From: Planctomycetaceae bacterium
GTDB lineage: Bacteria; Planctomycetota; Planctomycetia; Pirellulales; Pirellulaceae
Length of the DNA stretch: 64,000 bases
NCBI GenBank assembly: GCA_024642205.1
Contig: JAHEBQ010000025.1
Span: forward strand, 1 to 64,000
Direction of reading: 5' to 3'
In this document: piece after piece, positions 53,128-60,613 of the stretch
Position numbering within the stretch: the stretch's first letter is position 1
Layout of the letters: every line of letters starts with the position of its first letter
Translations under genes and position numbers: made by a program
The notes under the pieces: model-generated
Databases searched by the model: none
What the model was told of the DNA's origin: nothing
Seen by the model: only the letters and a program-made list of their open reading frames with translations

Positions 53128-53953
53128 TGTCGCACAAAGCCAACCTGGCCAGCTCGAACCGAATACACTTGCCAAGCCGGACGTCAGGATTCGAATAAAA
53201 GCTCAAGCGAGCCCAGCTACCACGAACGGTGGTGGCGGTACACCGCTTCGGATCGCCAATTCGTCGGTCATGTCGGTCAAGAGTCTGTACAAAAGCTACG
53301 GGAAAGCCTCGGTGAAAGTTCCCGTTCTCAAAGGCGTTGATCTGGAAATCTTCGAAGGTGACTTTACCGCAATTATCGGCCAAAGCGGTTCTGGCAAAAG
53401 TACTCTATTGCATTTGCTGGGGACGCTCGACGCGCCCGACAGTGGTGAAATTTACTATCGCGAACAACGGATTGATAATCTCCCGTCGCGTCACAAGGAA
53501 CATTTGAGAAACCGGCAGTTTGGCATGATCTTTCAGTTCTATCATCTGCTTCCGGAACTGACGACACTTGAAAACGTGTTGATTCCGCGAATGGTCCAGG
53601 ATGGGTTCTTTCGCTACATGAAAAACAAGAGGGGCTACAGAAAACGGGCAATTGAGTTGCTCGAGATGGTTGGGCTTGGCCACCGACTGACCCACAAGCC
53701 CAATCAACTGTCGGGCGGCGAGATGCAACGAACCGCTATCGCTCGGTCCTTGATTTCCGATCCGTCGGTCCTGCTGGCGGATGAACCAACCGGAAACCTG
53801 GATTCGGAAAATGGACGCGAAGTCATGGATACATTGACCGCACTGCGCAAGAACGAGAATCTAACTGTCATCATGGTCACCCATGATGACAGCCTGGCTT
53901 CGAAAGCCGATCGGGTAATTCAATTGGTCAACGGAAAAGTCGCTGGCATTTAA
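53120..53953 (+). CDS. ABC transporter ATPase, LolD-like
   Basis: 277 residues from ATG 53120, overlapping the permease stop (53125-53127) by 8 nt, a sign of translational coupling. A Gln/Pro/Thr/Gly-rich N-terminal extension of about 50 residues precedes the core: VKSLYKSYGKASVKVPVLKGVDLEI, Walker A GQSGSGKST (about 87-95), Q-loop FQFYHLLPELTTLENVLIPRM, signature LSGGEMQR, Walker B VLLADEPTGNLD and H-loop VTHD. This wording is that of LolD/MacB/FtsE ATPases that drive FtsX-type permeases. Its partner is the gene just upstream. Cytoplasmic, membrane-attached. Confidence 0.94.
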   Translation: MSDVAQSQPGQLEPNTLAKPDVRIRIKAQASPATTNGGGGTPLRIANSSVMSVKSLYKSYGKASVKVPVLKGVDLEIFEGDFTAIIGQSGSGKSTLLHLLGTLDAPDSGEIYYREQRIDNLPSRHKEHLRNRQFGMIFQFYHLLPELTTLENVLIPRMVQDGFFRYMKNKRGYRKRAIELLEMVGLGHRLTHKPNQLSGGEMQRTAIARSLISDPSVLLADEPTGNLDSENGREVMDTLTALRKNENLTVIMVTHDDSLASKADRVIQLVNGKVAGI

Positions 53954-54141
53954 TGGATGACCGCCGTGGGACCTTCGCCAAAATGCTCAAGGCTGATTTC
54001 AACAGGATTCTCGGTTAGATTGAGCTGCCGCGACTGGTGGACAACAACCTGCTGACTACTCCCGGGAATCAGCCAGATGTTCTTGCCAAGAATCGAGGCG
54101 ACTCCGCCAAGGCGTGACTGGATGTTTCGGCGTTGTCGCAC
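53950..54141 (-). CDS. Small hypothetical protein, possibly the C-terminal remnant of a larger gene
   Basis: 63 codons from a GTG at 54141; the frame is closed by a stop at 54171, so nothing longer is available. The residues read like genuine coding sequence, ending LTENPVEISLEHFGEGPTAVIH, and the stop overlaps that of the convergent ABC ATPase by 3 nt, as real gene pairs often do. No ribosome binding site or family recognised. I favour the tail of a decayed gene, but a real short protein remains possible. Confidence 0.35.
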   Translation of the reverse strand: MRQRRNIQSRLGGVASILGKNIWLIPGSSQQVVVHQSRQLNLTENPVEISLEHFGEGPTAVIH

Positions 54142-54461
54142 CGGGCTATTGCGCGCTTTCGCCAGCCTCTACATTGCACCACGCCTTTAGTGCCGGCAGT
54201 TTCCAGCCAACGCGCTCCTGCCAGCAAAAAACCTGCCAGAAATTGATTGCCAGCAAATCATTGCCAGCAAATCCTTCTCAATCGACATTCGGATTCACCA
54301 TTGCGACCGATTTTTTCCGGAAAACGACTTTAACTCCAATCTTCGTTAAATTCGGCATAGCTTAATGGGCGATTACTTGGGTGAGGTGGTGGATCAACGT
54401 CCTATCACCAATCATCCATTGAAACCATTCGTTTCTCTGGAATTCAATTCAGGGGGAAAGC
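54142..54461. other. Intergenic region upstream of the Wza-linked lipoprotein gene
   Basis: 320 bp. It contains a perfect 14-bp tandem duplication, ATTGCCAGCAAATC at 54246-54259 and 54260-54273, within a stretch rich in GCCAGCAA copies. No gene and no clear promoter consensus. Confidence 0.5.
54246..54273. repeat. 14-bp tandem duplication
   Basis: ATTGCCAGCAAATC twice without mismatch; further partial GCCAGCAA/GCCAGAAA words lie just upstream (54219-54245). Confidence 0.9.
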
Positions 54462-55319
54462 ATGTTCAACAAAGTAGTCGTGAAAAACCAACCTGCATCC
54501 CAGCTTTCGAAGACGGGAATCCGGGTCCTGCTAGTCGGCATCGCGATGCTAACGCTTGGTCAGTCTTCGGGTTGCAAACTCGGGATCAAAGAGGCCTCAA
54601 TGCTGACGTACCGTGACACGGTTTGGTCCAAACGGGCGTATAACCTGCGTTACGCCAATTGCGAACGAGAGTACTCTGAACACTTTCAGAACGGTTTCTG
54701 CGCCGGCTATACCGACACATGCAATGGAGGAGATGGTTATGTACCAGCCCTTCCACCGCAGGAATATCGGTCTCCCGAATATCAGTCTGCCGATGGCGCG
54801 AAATGCGTGAACAGTTGGTTCGAAGGCTATCCGGCTGGCGTTGCTGCGGCCAAAAAAGACAAATCCGGAACGTATCATGACGTCTTGATCTCCCGAATGA
54901 TCAATTCGGCGGTTTCCCAATCGAAAACCACTCCGGTCCTGCCGGGTGATGTAAAAGTCGTTTCGGCGAATCAAGCCAACGGCACTTCCAGCGAAAACCA
55001 AAGTCCTGAAGGTAATTCCCGGTACCCGGATCCGCAGGCTCCGCTGAACTCGGCGACCTCGATCATGACTCCGGCGACTTACGATGTACCACCACAAGCC
55101 TATTATGCTCCCGGCAACCAGCCACAAGCCGAGGCCTCACCTGCGTTTCCAGAGGCCTACTCAGTCAATCCGGAATCGTCTGCTGCCGTGACCTCTTCCG
55201 GAAACGCCGGTTCTGATCAACCTCTCGTCGAGCGTGACGATGCCGTTGACAACCCCAAATTGCCGCTGTTGCTGCCCGCCGAAGTTGCGCCCGTGAATTG
55301 GAACGAATCAACCCGGTAG
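54462..55319 (+). CDS. Planctomycete lipoprotein paired with the polysaccharide exporter
   Basis: 285 residues. Signal segment (TGIRVLLVGIAMLTLGQSSGC) ends at Cys38 with a weak lipobox. The conserved core is Cys- and aromatic-rich: VWSKRAYNLRYANCEREYSEHFQNGFCAGYTDTCNGGDGYVPALPPQEY, then SADGAKCVNSWFEGYPAGVAAAKKD. The Cys residues (about 67, 79, 85 and 122) may form disulphides in the periplasm. The same protein type precedes Wza-like genes in other planctomycetes as I remember them, so a shared role in envelope polysaccharide export is likely. The C-terminal half is Pro/Ser/Ala-rich and probably extended. 118 bp before the export gene. Confidence 0.78.
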   Translation: MFNKVVVKNQPASQLSKTGIRVLLVGIAMLTLGQSSGCKLGIKEASMLTYRDTVWSKRAYNLRYANCEREYSEHFQNGFCAGYTDTCNGGDGYVPALPPQEYRSPEYQSADGAKCVNSWFEGYPAGVAAAKKDKSGTYHDVLISRMINSAVSQSKTTPVLPGDVKVVSANQANGTSSENQSPEGNSRYPDPQAPLNSATSIMTPATYDVPPQAYYAPGNQPQAEASPAFPEAYSVNPESSAAVTSSGNAGSDQPLVERDDAVDNPKLPLLLPAEVAPVNWNESTR

Positions 55320-55437
55320 TCAGCGTTTTGCCACAACAGCATCCGTCCATTGGCATGAACGTTTGCTGGTACAGGAAGTCAACGAATCAAACTAACAATG
55401 TCGCGGCCAATCAAGTCGCAATCAAGGGAGTCCGAAA

Positions 55438-56784
55438 GTGATGGTTACTCAAACCCGCACCACCAGTTCGCACTATCGAGAACAAATCAGCACGATTGCC
55501 GTTATGGCAGCAGTCCTGATGAGTTTATCCTTAACAGGATGCACTGCGTTGTTCTCACCGATCGACACCATTCCAGCGAATCGTGTTCCGGCACAGTTTC
55601 TGGCTGAGCCACAGGCGGATAAGATACCAATTGATGTCGCTCGACTTCGTCAGTCAAAACCCGAGTTCTATACACTCGACGCGGACGACATCCTGGGTAT
55701 CTTCGTTGAAGGCGTCCTCGGTGATTTCGAAGGCGCCCCGCCTGTTCAACTTCCTGCACCGGACAGCGATCTGCCGCCGGCGATTGGTTACCCGGTTCCC
55801 GTTCGTGAAGACGGAACACTTTCTCTGCCTCTGGTGAAACCCATTCCGGTTCGCGGTTTGACCATTCAGCAGGCAGAAGCCCTGATCCAACGTGCCTACC
55901 GTGGCGGTCCCGAACCGATCTTGAGGGACGACAGTCGAATCATCGTGACTCTGATGCGAGAGCGAACCTATCGCGTGTTTGTTGTCCGCCAGGATAATTC
56001 GTTTTCACAGCGCGGTTCGCAGTTTCTGGGACAGGGACAACGTGGTCAGGTGACCGACCGCTCGGACCAGTCGAGCCGTGGATTTGTCCTTCAACTCCCT
56101 GCCTACAAAAACGACGTACTCAATGCGTTGTCCCAAACCGGTGGTCTTCCCGGTGTCAATGCGAAAGCGGAAATCCGAATCCTTCGTGGAGACCGCCTGG
56201 CGACGGCTCGTCGCGATCAGCAAATGGAAGAATTTTACCGAACCAATCTTCCCTCTGATTTCCCCTATGGAATGGTTCCGAAGATGGCTGATGAAGTTAA
56301 CTCAATCAAGATCCCGCTTCGACTCAAACCCGGCCAAATACCTCGGTTCCTTCCCGAAGACATCATCCTCCGCGATGGTGACATTGTTTACGTCGATACC
56401 CGGGAAACGGATGTATACTACACGGGCGGGCTGTTAGGCGGCGGCGAGTTTCCCATTCCACGCGACTATGACCTCGACGTACTCGCGGCGGTTTCACTTG
56501 CAGGAACCGGCATCGCCACGGCAACCACTGGGGGGAGAGGCGGCGGACTCAGCTTGGCAAGTCAAAATGTACCCCCTACCGAATTGATCGTGCTTCGAAA
56601 GATTCCCGGGGACAGGCAGCTCGCAATCCGGATCAATCTGAACGACACCATCAACGACCCGCGTCAGAGGATCCTGGTCAAAGCGGGTGATACTCTTCTC
56701 TTGAGATACAACCCTCAAGAGGAAGTCATCAACTTCGCCAGCAGTGTATTCTATACTTATGGAATTCGACAGTTGTTCAACTGA
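55438..56784 (+). CDS. Polysaccharide export protein, Wza/SLBB type
   Basis: 448 residues from GTG 55438, 7 nt after GGGAG; the adjacent ATG at 55441 is nearly equivalent. Lipoprotein signal with a fitting lipobox LSLTGC (Cys34). The Poly_export domain appears as YTLDADDILGIFVEGV (about 77-92), VREDGTLSLPLVKPIPVRGLTIQQAEALIQRAY and RIIVTLMRERTYRVFVV. Two SLBB-type beta-grasp parts follow (GFVLQLPAYKNDVLNALSQTGGLPG and DYDLDVLAAVSLAGTG). It should form an outer-envelope ring channel for exopolysaccharide. No glycosyltransferase or Wzc gene is in view. The N-terminal MVTQTRTTSS precedes the hydrophobic core. Confidence 0.9.
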   Translation: MMVTQTRTTSSHYREQISTIAVMAAVLMSLSLTGCTALFSPIDTIPANRVPAQFLAEPQADKIPIDVARLRQSKPEFYTLDADDILGIFVEGVLGDFEGAPPVQLPAPDSDLPPAIGYPVPVREDGTLSLPLVKPIPVRGLTIQQAEALIQRAYRGGPEPILRDDSRIIVTLMRERTYRVFVVRQDNSFSQRGSQFLGQGQRGQVTDRSDQSSRGFVLQLPAYKNDVLNALSQTGGLPGVNAKAEIRILRGDRLATARRDQQMEEFYRTNLPSDFPYGMVPKMADEVNSIKIPLRLKPGQIPRFLPEDIILRDGDIVYVDTRETDVYYTGGLLGGGEFPIPRDYDLDVLAAVSLAGTGIATATTGGRGGGLSLASQNVPPTELIVLRKIPGDRQLAIRINLNDTINDPRQRILVKAGDTLLLRYNPQEEVINFASSVFYTYGIRQLFN

Positions 56785-56804
56785 TAAGAATTTCAATCAA
56801 TCTC

Positions 56805-56842
56805 AAAACGGCTGCCGGAATTTACCCGCAGCCGTTTTTTTT
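56805..56842 (+). terminator. Intrinsic terminator after the export gene
   Basis: AAAACGGCTGC (56805-56815), 12-nt loop, GCAGCCGTTTT (56828-56838), with eight consecutive T (56835-56842). An 11-bp stem with U-tract 20 bp after the stop: a textbook rho-independent terminator. It also lies 73 bp from the convergent leuA stop. Confidence 0.93.
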
Positions 56843-56915
56843 GTCCATTCCCAAAAGAAGGAACCTGTCAACCGGGGATTTTCGAGGGGATCGGGAAATT
56901 TATGACTTAACCAAA

Positions 56916-58460
56916 TCAGGATTGGCCATTGGCCGCAACCCGGTTGGCGGCCAGGATTCGATTGGCCGCATTGAGCACTGCCTTGATGGATGCTTCGACG
57001 CAGTCCGTTGACACAGCTCGACCGCGATATATTTCGCCGTGGTGTTCGGCTTCGAGCGTAATCTCACCCGGCGCGTCATATCCCAGCGAAGTGCTACGGA
57101 GATGAAATTCCTTGCAATTCATTTCGACGCCCGTGATCTTCCGGACGGCCAGAAAGGCTGCGTCGACAGGGCCGGATCCTTCCGACTGTTCCACCGTCGT
57201 TTCTTCGTCTCCTTTTTTCAACGTCAACATGATTCCAGGAGGCTGTTGGTATTTCAAATCGACTTTAAAAGAAACCAGCGACCATTCTTCCTCAGTGATA
57301 CCCAGGATTTCGTCTTCAATTAACGCCGCAATATCTCCGTCAAAAATCTCTTTCTTCCTGTCTGCCAATTTCTTGAATTCTTCAAATACACTTTGCAATT
57401 GCTCGCCGGTCAATGTAAACCCGAGCTGTTTTGCCCGATCCGCCAATGCGGCTCGCCCGCTGTGCTTGCCAAGTACCAAATCTGTATGAGCAAAACCCAC
57501 GTCTTCCGGCCGCATGATCTCGTAAGTGGTTCGTTCTTTGAGCATCCCGTCCTGGTGAATTCCAGCTTCGTGGGCAAACGCATTGCGCCCGACAACGGCC
57601 TTGTTGCGTTGAACCTCAAGTCCGGTAATTGAAGACAAAAGCCGACTGGTCGGAACCAGACGCTTGGTGTTAATGGATGTCTGGTAGTGGTACACGTCGT
57701 TGCGCGTTTTCATCGCCATCACGACTTCTTCCAGGGAGCAATTTCCGGCACGTTCGCCGATTCCATTGACGGTGCATTCGATTTGGCCTGCACCGTTTTG
57801 AACTCCCGCCAGACTATTGGCGACCGCCAACCCCAAATCGTTGTGGCAATGAACACTGATTACCGCTTGGTCGATGTTGGGAACACGATCCACCAGGTTC
57901 TTGATAACTCGCCCCATTTGTTCCGGGGTCGCGTATCCAACGGTGTCTGGAATATTGACGGTCGTTGCACCGGCCTGGATAACCGCCTCAACGACACGAC
58001 ATAGAAAATCTGGCTCAGTCCGGGCAGCGTCCTCCGGCGAAAATTCGATGTTGTCACAATAGCTCTTGGCACGCTGCACGCTGGAAACGGCACGAGAAAT
58101 AATCTCCTCGGGCGACATTTTCAGTTTGAATTCACGGTGAATGGCGCTGGTCGCCAGGAAGACGTGAATCCTCGGATCTGCCGATTGTTTCAACGCTTCC
58201 CAGGCCCGATCAATATCGGTGTCGTTCGATCGCGCCAATCCACAAATTTGGGCACCCCGGAAATTCGAGGCAATCTCCTGAACGGCTTCGAAGTCACCAG
58301 GCGAAGCGATCGGAAAACCAGCTTCGATTACATTCACTCCCAGATCGATCAAGGCCTGCGCGATCTCGAGTTTCTCCTGAAGGTTCATGCTCCCACCCGG
58401 CGATTGCTCACCATCCCGCAAAGTGGTGTCAAAAATCGTTATTTTTCGTGTCTCGGTCAT
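56916..58460 (-). CDS. leuA: 2-isopropylmalate synthase
   Basis: 514 residues, the size of the long LeuA form. Condenses acetyl-CoA and 2-ketoisovalerate in the first committed step of leucine synthesis. Catalytic TIM barrel: FDTTLRDGEQSPGGSMN (9-25), EAGFPIASPGDF, HVFLATSAIH, VNIPDTVGYATP, SVHCHNDLGLAVANSLAG and GIGERAGNCSLEEV; then the linker FAHEAGIHQDGM, and a C-terminal allosteric leucine-binding domain (about 390-510) with PGEITLEAEHHGEIYRGRAVSTD. Feedback inhibition by leucine is expected from this domain. Transcribed alone from a good promoter. Confidence 0.96.
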   Translation of the reverse strand: MTETRKITIFDTTLRDGEQSPGGSMNLQEKLEIAQALIDLGVNVIEAGFPIASPGDFEAVQEIASNFRGAQICGLARSNDTDIDRAWEALKQSADPRIHVFLATSAIHREFKLKMSPEEIISRAVSSVQRAKSYCDNIEFSPEDAARTEPDFLCRVVEAVIQAGATTVNIPDTVGYATPEQMGRVIKNLVDRVPNIDQAVISVHCHNDLGLAVANSLAGVQNGAGQIECTVNGIGERAGNCSLEEVVMAMKTRNDVYHYQTSINTKRLVPTSRLLSSITGLEVQRNKAVVGRNAFAHEAGIHQDGMLKERTTYEIMRPEDVGFAHTDLVLGKHSGRAALADRAKQLGFTLTGEQLQSVFEEFKKLADRKKEIFDGDIAALIEDEILGITEEEWSLVSFKVDLKYQQPPGIMLTLKKGDEETTVEQSEGSGPVDAAFLAVRKITGVEMNCKEFHLRSTSLGYDAPGEITLEAEHHGEIYRGRAVSTDCVEASIKAVLNAANRILAANRVAANGQS

Positions 58461-58762
58461 GGGTTGGCCAGAAATCGGAAGGGTGCCGGAAAAATCGAAA
58501 AGTTCGAAACAGTTTGTCCTGTTTGCCCATTATCTGCGACAACATGAAAAATGAAAAGACATGTTTGCTGCCTCCCTAGCCCAATGCGACTTTTACCGCA
58601 TCAAGTTCATTTTACCGGTCGGCATAACCGATTTCTAAGCAAGACACGTCACAACCGAATCCATCAAACTCGCGTCAATTCGCGTATTTTGTTGCTTAAC
58701 GAAAGCTAAGCTTGACTATCTCTTCTTGAGTTTCGCCACTCACAATCAGAATAGTTTTTCCC
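58461..58762. other. Divergent intergenic region between leuA and the SHD1-HEAT gene
   Basis: 302 bp holding the leuA promoter (58529-58557) on the minus strand. No leucine-rich leader peptide was recognised in front of leuA. The plus-strand promoter for the SHD1 gene is not clear. Confidence 0.5.
58529..58557 (-). promoter_or_regulatory. leuA: Sigma-70-like promoter of leuA
   Basis: Minus strand: TTTTCA (58557-58552), 17-bp spacer, GATAAT (58534-58529). Start expected near 58521, giving a leader of about 60 nt. Confidence 0.55.
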
Positions 58763-59956
58763 ATGATTACAAAGCCCTCAATGCCCAGGATCGTAACGTT
58801 AACACTATTTGCCATCGGTATGGTAATGTCATTCGGCGTGGGCCCCCGCACCGCCATCGCGCAAGAAATAACTCGCATTTGGTCTGATGACTCGGGTACC
58901 TTTTCGACAGAAGCCAAATTGCTCAAGATCAACGAGTCGAGCGTTAGTTTGGAAAAAGCGAACGGCGTTGAGATCGAAGTCCCTTTGGCCCGATTGTCCA
59001 GATTCGATGTCGAATTCCTCAAAGGGCTTCAACAAAAAGCTCAACCAGCCGTCATGCAACGACACGCCATCGACGCGAGTCTAGTGGATCGTGATCCTCC
59101 CGTCTTGCAGCAAATACCGGAAACTGACCATCAGTCTTTGTTACCACGGGCACCGGAAAAAGAAATCGTGACGCATTTCGGGAATCCACACCCGCCGGGG
59201 AAAGAAGCTCCCGCCGCTGGATCGTTCGCAGCATCAGGTAGCTTTCAAGCCGCGCCAATCAAGTCACTTGACGTGTCCAAGCCGCTGTTGTCCGACGTTA
59301 CGACAAACATTCAACCTGGCCCGCGAGAACGATCCTTGTGGGAAGTTTCCACGCAAGACATCGAACGGCTACCGGAGCCCTACCGGACGACGGCAAGAAA
59401 TTTATCTGACATCAATCAACGCAAGACAGTCCGCGAAGGACTCATGTCGCTCAATTCCGATTGGCCGGATCAAGAATATCCTGCGCTCACGAAACTGATT
59501 CGAGGCTTGGCAGATTCTCCTGATGCAACCGCTCGCAAACAGGTAGTCGATCTGCTTGCCCAGCATGATGCCAAAGCAAGTCTCGGAATCCTCCTTGACG
59601 GAACGCAAGACAAGAGTTTTTTCGTCCGATGGGCCTGTTATGATTGGCTTGAAAAACTCGGCGACCCAAGGGCCATTGAGCCGCTCGTTAAACAGCTCGA
59701 ATCGGATGAACCAACTCAAGCAGTAACAGCGGTGATTTCGTTTGGAACGGCGGCAGAATCCCACGTTGTGCCCTTGATTAACCATGAGTCCACTGAGATT
59801 CAAATGACGGCCTGTAGCGTGCTGGCAGAAATCGGTTCAATTGATTCCATTCCGACGCTCGAAACGGCTGCCAAAAATTCGAGCTCTGTCAAAGTCAGGA
59901 TGCAGGCCAGGAATGCCATCGAGAGAATCAAACAACGAGAGCAAGTGGTTGAGTGA
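58763..59956 (+). CDS. Secreted SHD1-domain and HEAT-repeat protein
   Basis: 397 residues from ATG 58763 (ATG 58781 also possible). Signal peptide (IVTLTLFAIGMVMSFGVGPRTAIAQ). Residues 37-86 form an SHD1-type domain: RIWSDDSGTFSTEAKLLKINESSVSLEKANGVEIEVPLARLSRFDVEFL, common in planctomycete secreted proteins. A Pro/Ala-rich linker (90-210) follows, then HEAT repeats from about 230 (YPALTKLIRGLADSPDATARKQVVDLL, LGDPRAIEPLVKQLESDEPTQAVTAVISFG, IQMTACSVLAEIGSIDSIPTLETAAKNS). Likely a periplasmic interaction scaffold; no enzyme motif. Single gene. Confidence 0.85.
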   Translation: MITKPSMPRIVTLTLFAIGMVMSFGVGPRTAIAQEITRIWSDDSGTFSTEAKLLKINESSVSLEKANGVEIEVPLARLSRFDVEFLKGLQQKAQPAVMQRHAIDASLVDRDPPVLQQIPETDHQSLLPRAPEKEIVTHFGNPHPPGKEAPAAGSFAASGSFQAAPIKSLDVSKPLLSDVTTNIQPGPRERSLWEVSTQDIERLPEPYRTTARNLSDINQRKTVREGLMSLNSDWPDQEYPALTKLIRGLADSPDATARKQVVDLLAQHDAKASLGILLDGTQDKSFFVRWACYDWLEKLGDPRAIEPLVKQLESDEPTQAVTAVISFGTAAESHVVPLINHESTEIQMTACSVLAEIGSIDSIPTLETAAKNSSSVKVRMQARNAIERIKQREQVVE

Positions 59957-60182
59957 TCGCCTGGTCTAACACGATTCCGCCATTCGTTCACCTGCCCCAC
60001 GACATGCTTCACTCAAGCCAATCGTTTGCCCGGGCAATCATCAGATGGCAGAAGCTTGCAAAATTTGAATCGACGGGAAACGCAGGGATTTTATATTCAG
60101 AAGTCTACATCCACCAAGAATCTGCTCCTCTAGATGACAGCCGGTACGCCGTTGAAAAGGTCGCGACTGTTTCCCCGCGGTC

Positions 60183-60209
60183 TTGACCATCGCAAAAGCA
60201 AGCTACTAA
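60183..60209 (+). promoter_or_regulatory. Candidate promoter of the tRNA gene
   Basis: TTGACC (60183-60188, one mismatch to the -35 consensus) and TACTAA (60204-60209), 15-bp spacing. About 35 bp upstream of the mature 5' end. Confidence 0.35.
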
Positions 60210-60245
60210 ACTGGCCCAATGCAACTATTGTGAATTCCGATGATC

Positions 60246-60319
60246 GCCCCCTTCGTCTAGTGGCCTAGGACGTCGGATTTTTCGGTCCGGAAACAGGGGT
60301 TCGACTCCCTTAGGGGGTG
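60246..60319 (+). tRNA. tRNA-Glu-like gene (anticodon UUC), 8-nt anticodon loop
   Basis: Acceptor stem GCCCCCT (60246-60252) with AGGGGGT (60312-60318), discriminator G60319, no encoded CCA. D-arm GTCTAGTGGCCTAGGAC matches E. coli tRNA-Glu almost base for base. T-arm AGGGG TTCGACT CCCTT. Anticodon stem TCGGA (60273-60277) with TCCGG (60286-60290) encloses TTTTTCGG, 8 nt instead of 7, so total length is 74 rather than 73. The loop has one T too many; if one T is ignored the anticodon is TTC with U33. Position 37 would be G, while tRNA-Glu normally has A37. The body and the missing position 47 fit Glu. No other tRNA is adjacent. Confidence 0.82.
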
Positions 60320-60334
60320 CTTTCTCTTTCGGTC

Positions 60335-60360
60335 CCAAGCCAGGCTTTTCAGTCGCTTGG
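60335..60360 (+). terminator. Possible terminator after the tRNA
   Basis: CCAAGC and GCTTGG with a 14-nt loop, followed 7 nt later by TTTTT. Imperfect but in the right place. The next 250 bp, up to 60613, hold nothing recognised. Confidence 0.35.
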
Positions 60361-60613
60361 ATCACCCTTTTTCTCGCTTTGGCAAATCTGCAGTACCAGG
60401 CACCGTCGTTCGCTCAGCCCCTTGAGCATTCGTTTATTGGTTTCGCTTGTCGAGCACCCGGGAGCCAGGGCATTTGGCGTACACCGGTTTTGCTGTTGTA
60501 AATCCAAAGTAGAATATCGATTGCCCGTTACGGGGGCCGACGACGGATCAGCTCAATACTGAACTCCGTAATTGACATGAAACTCGTTTATTCAGCTATC
60601 AGGTGAACTTACC

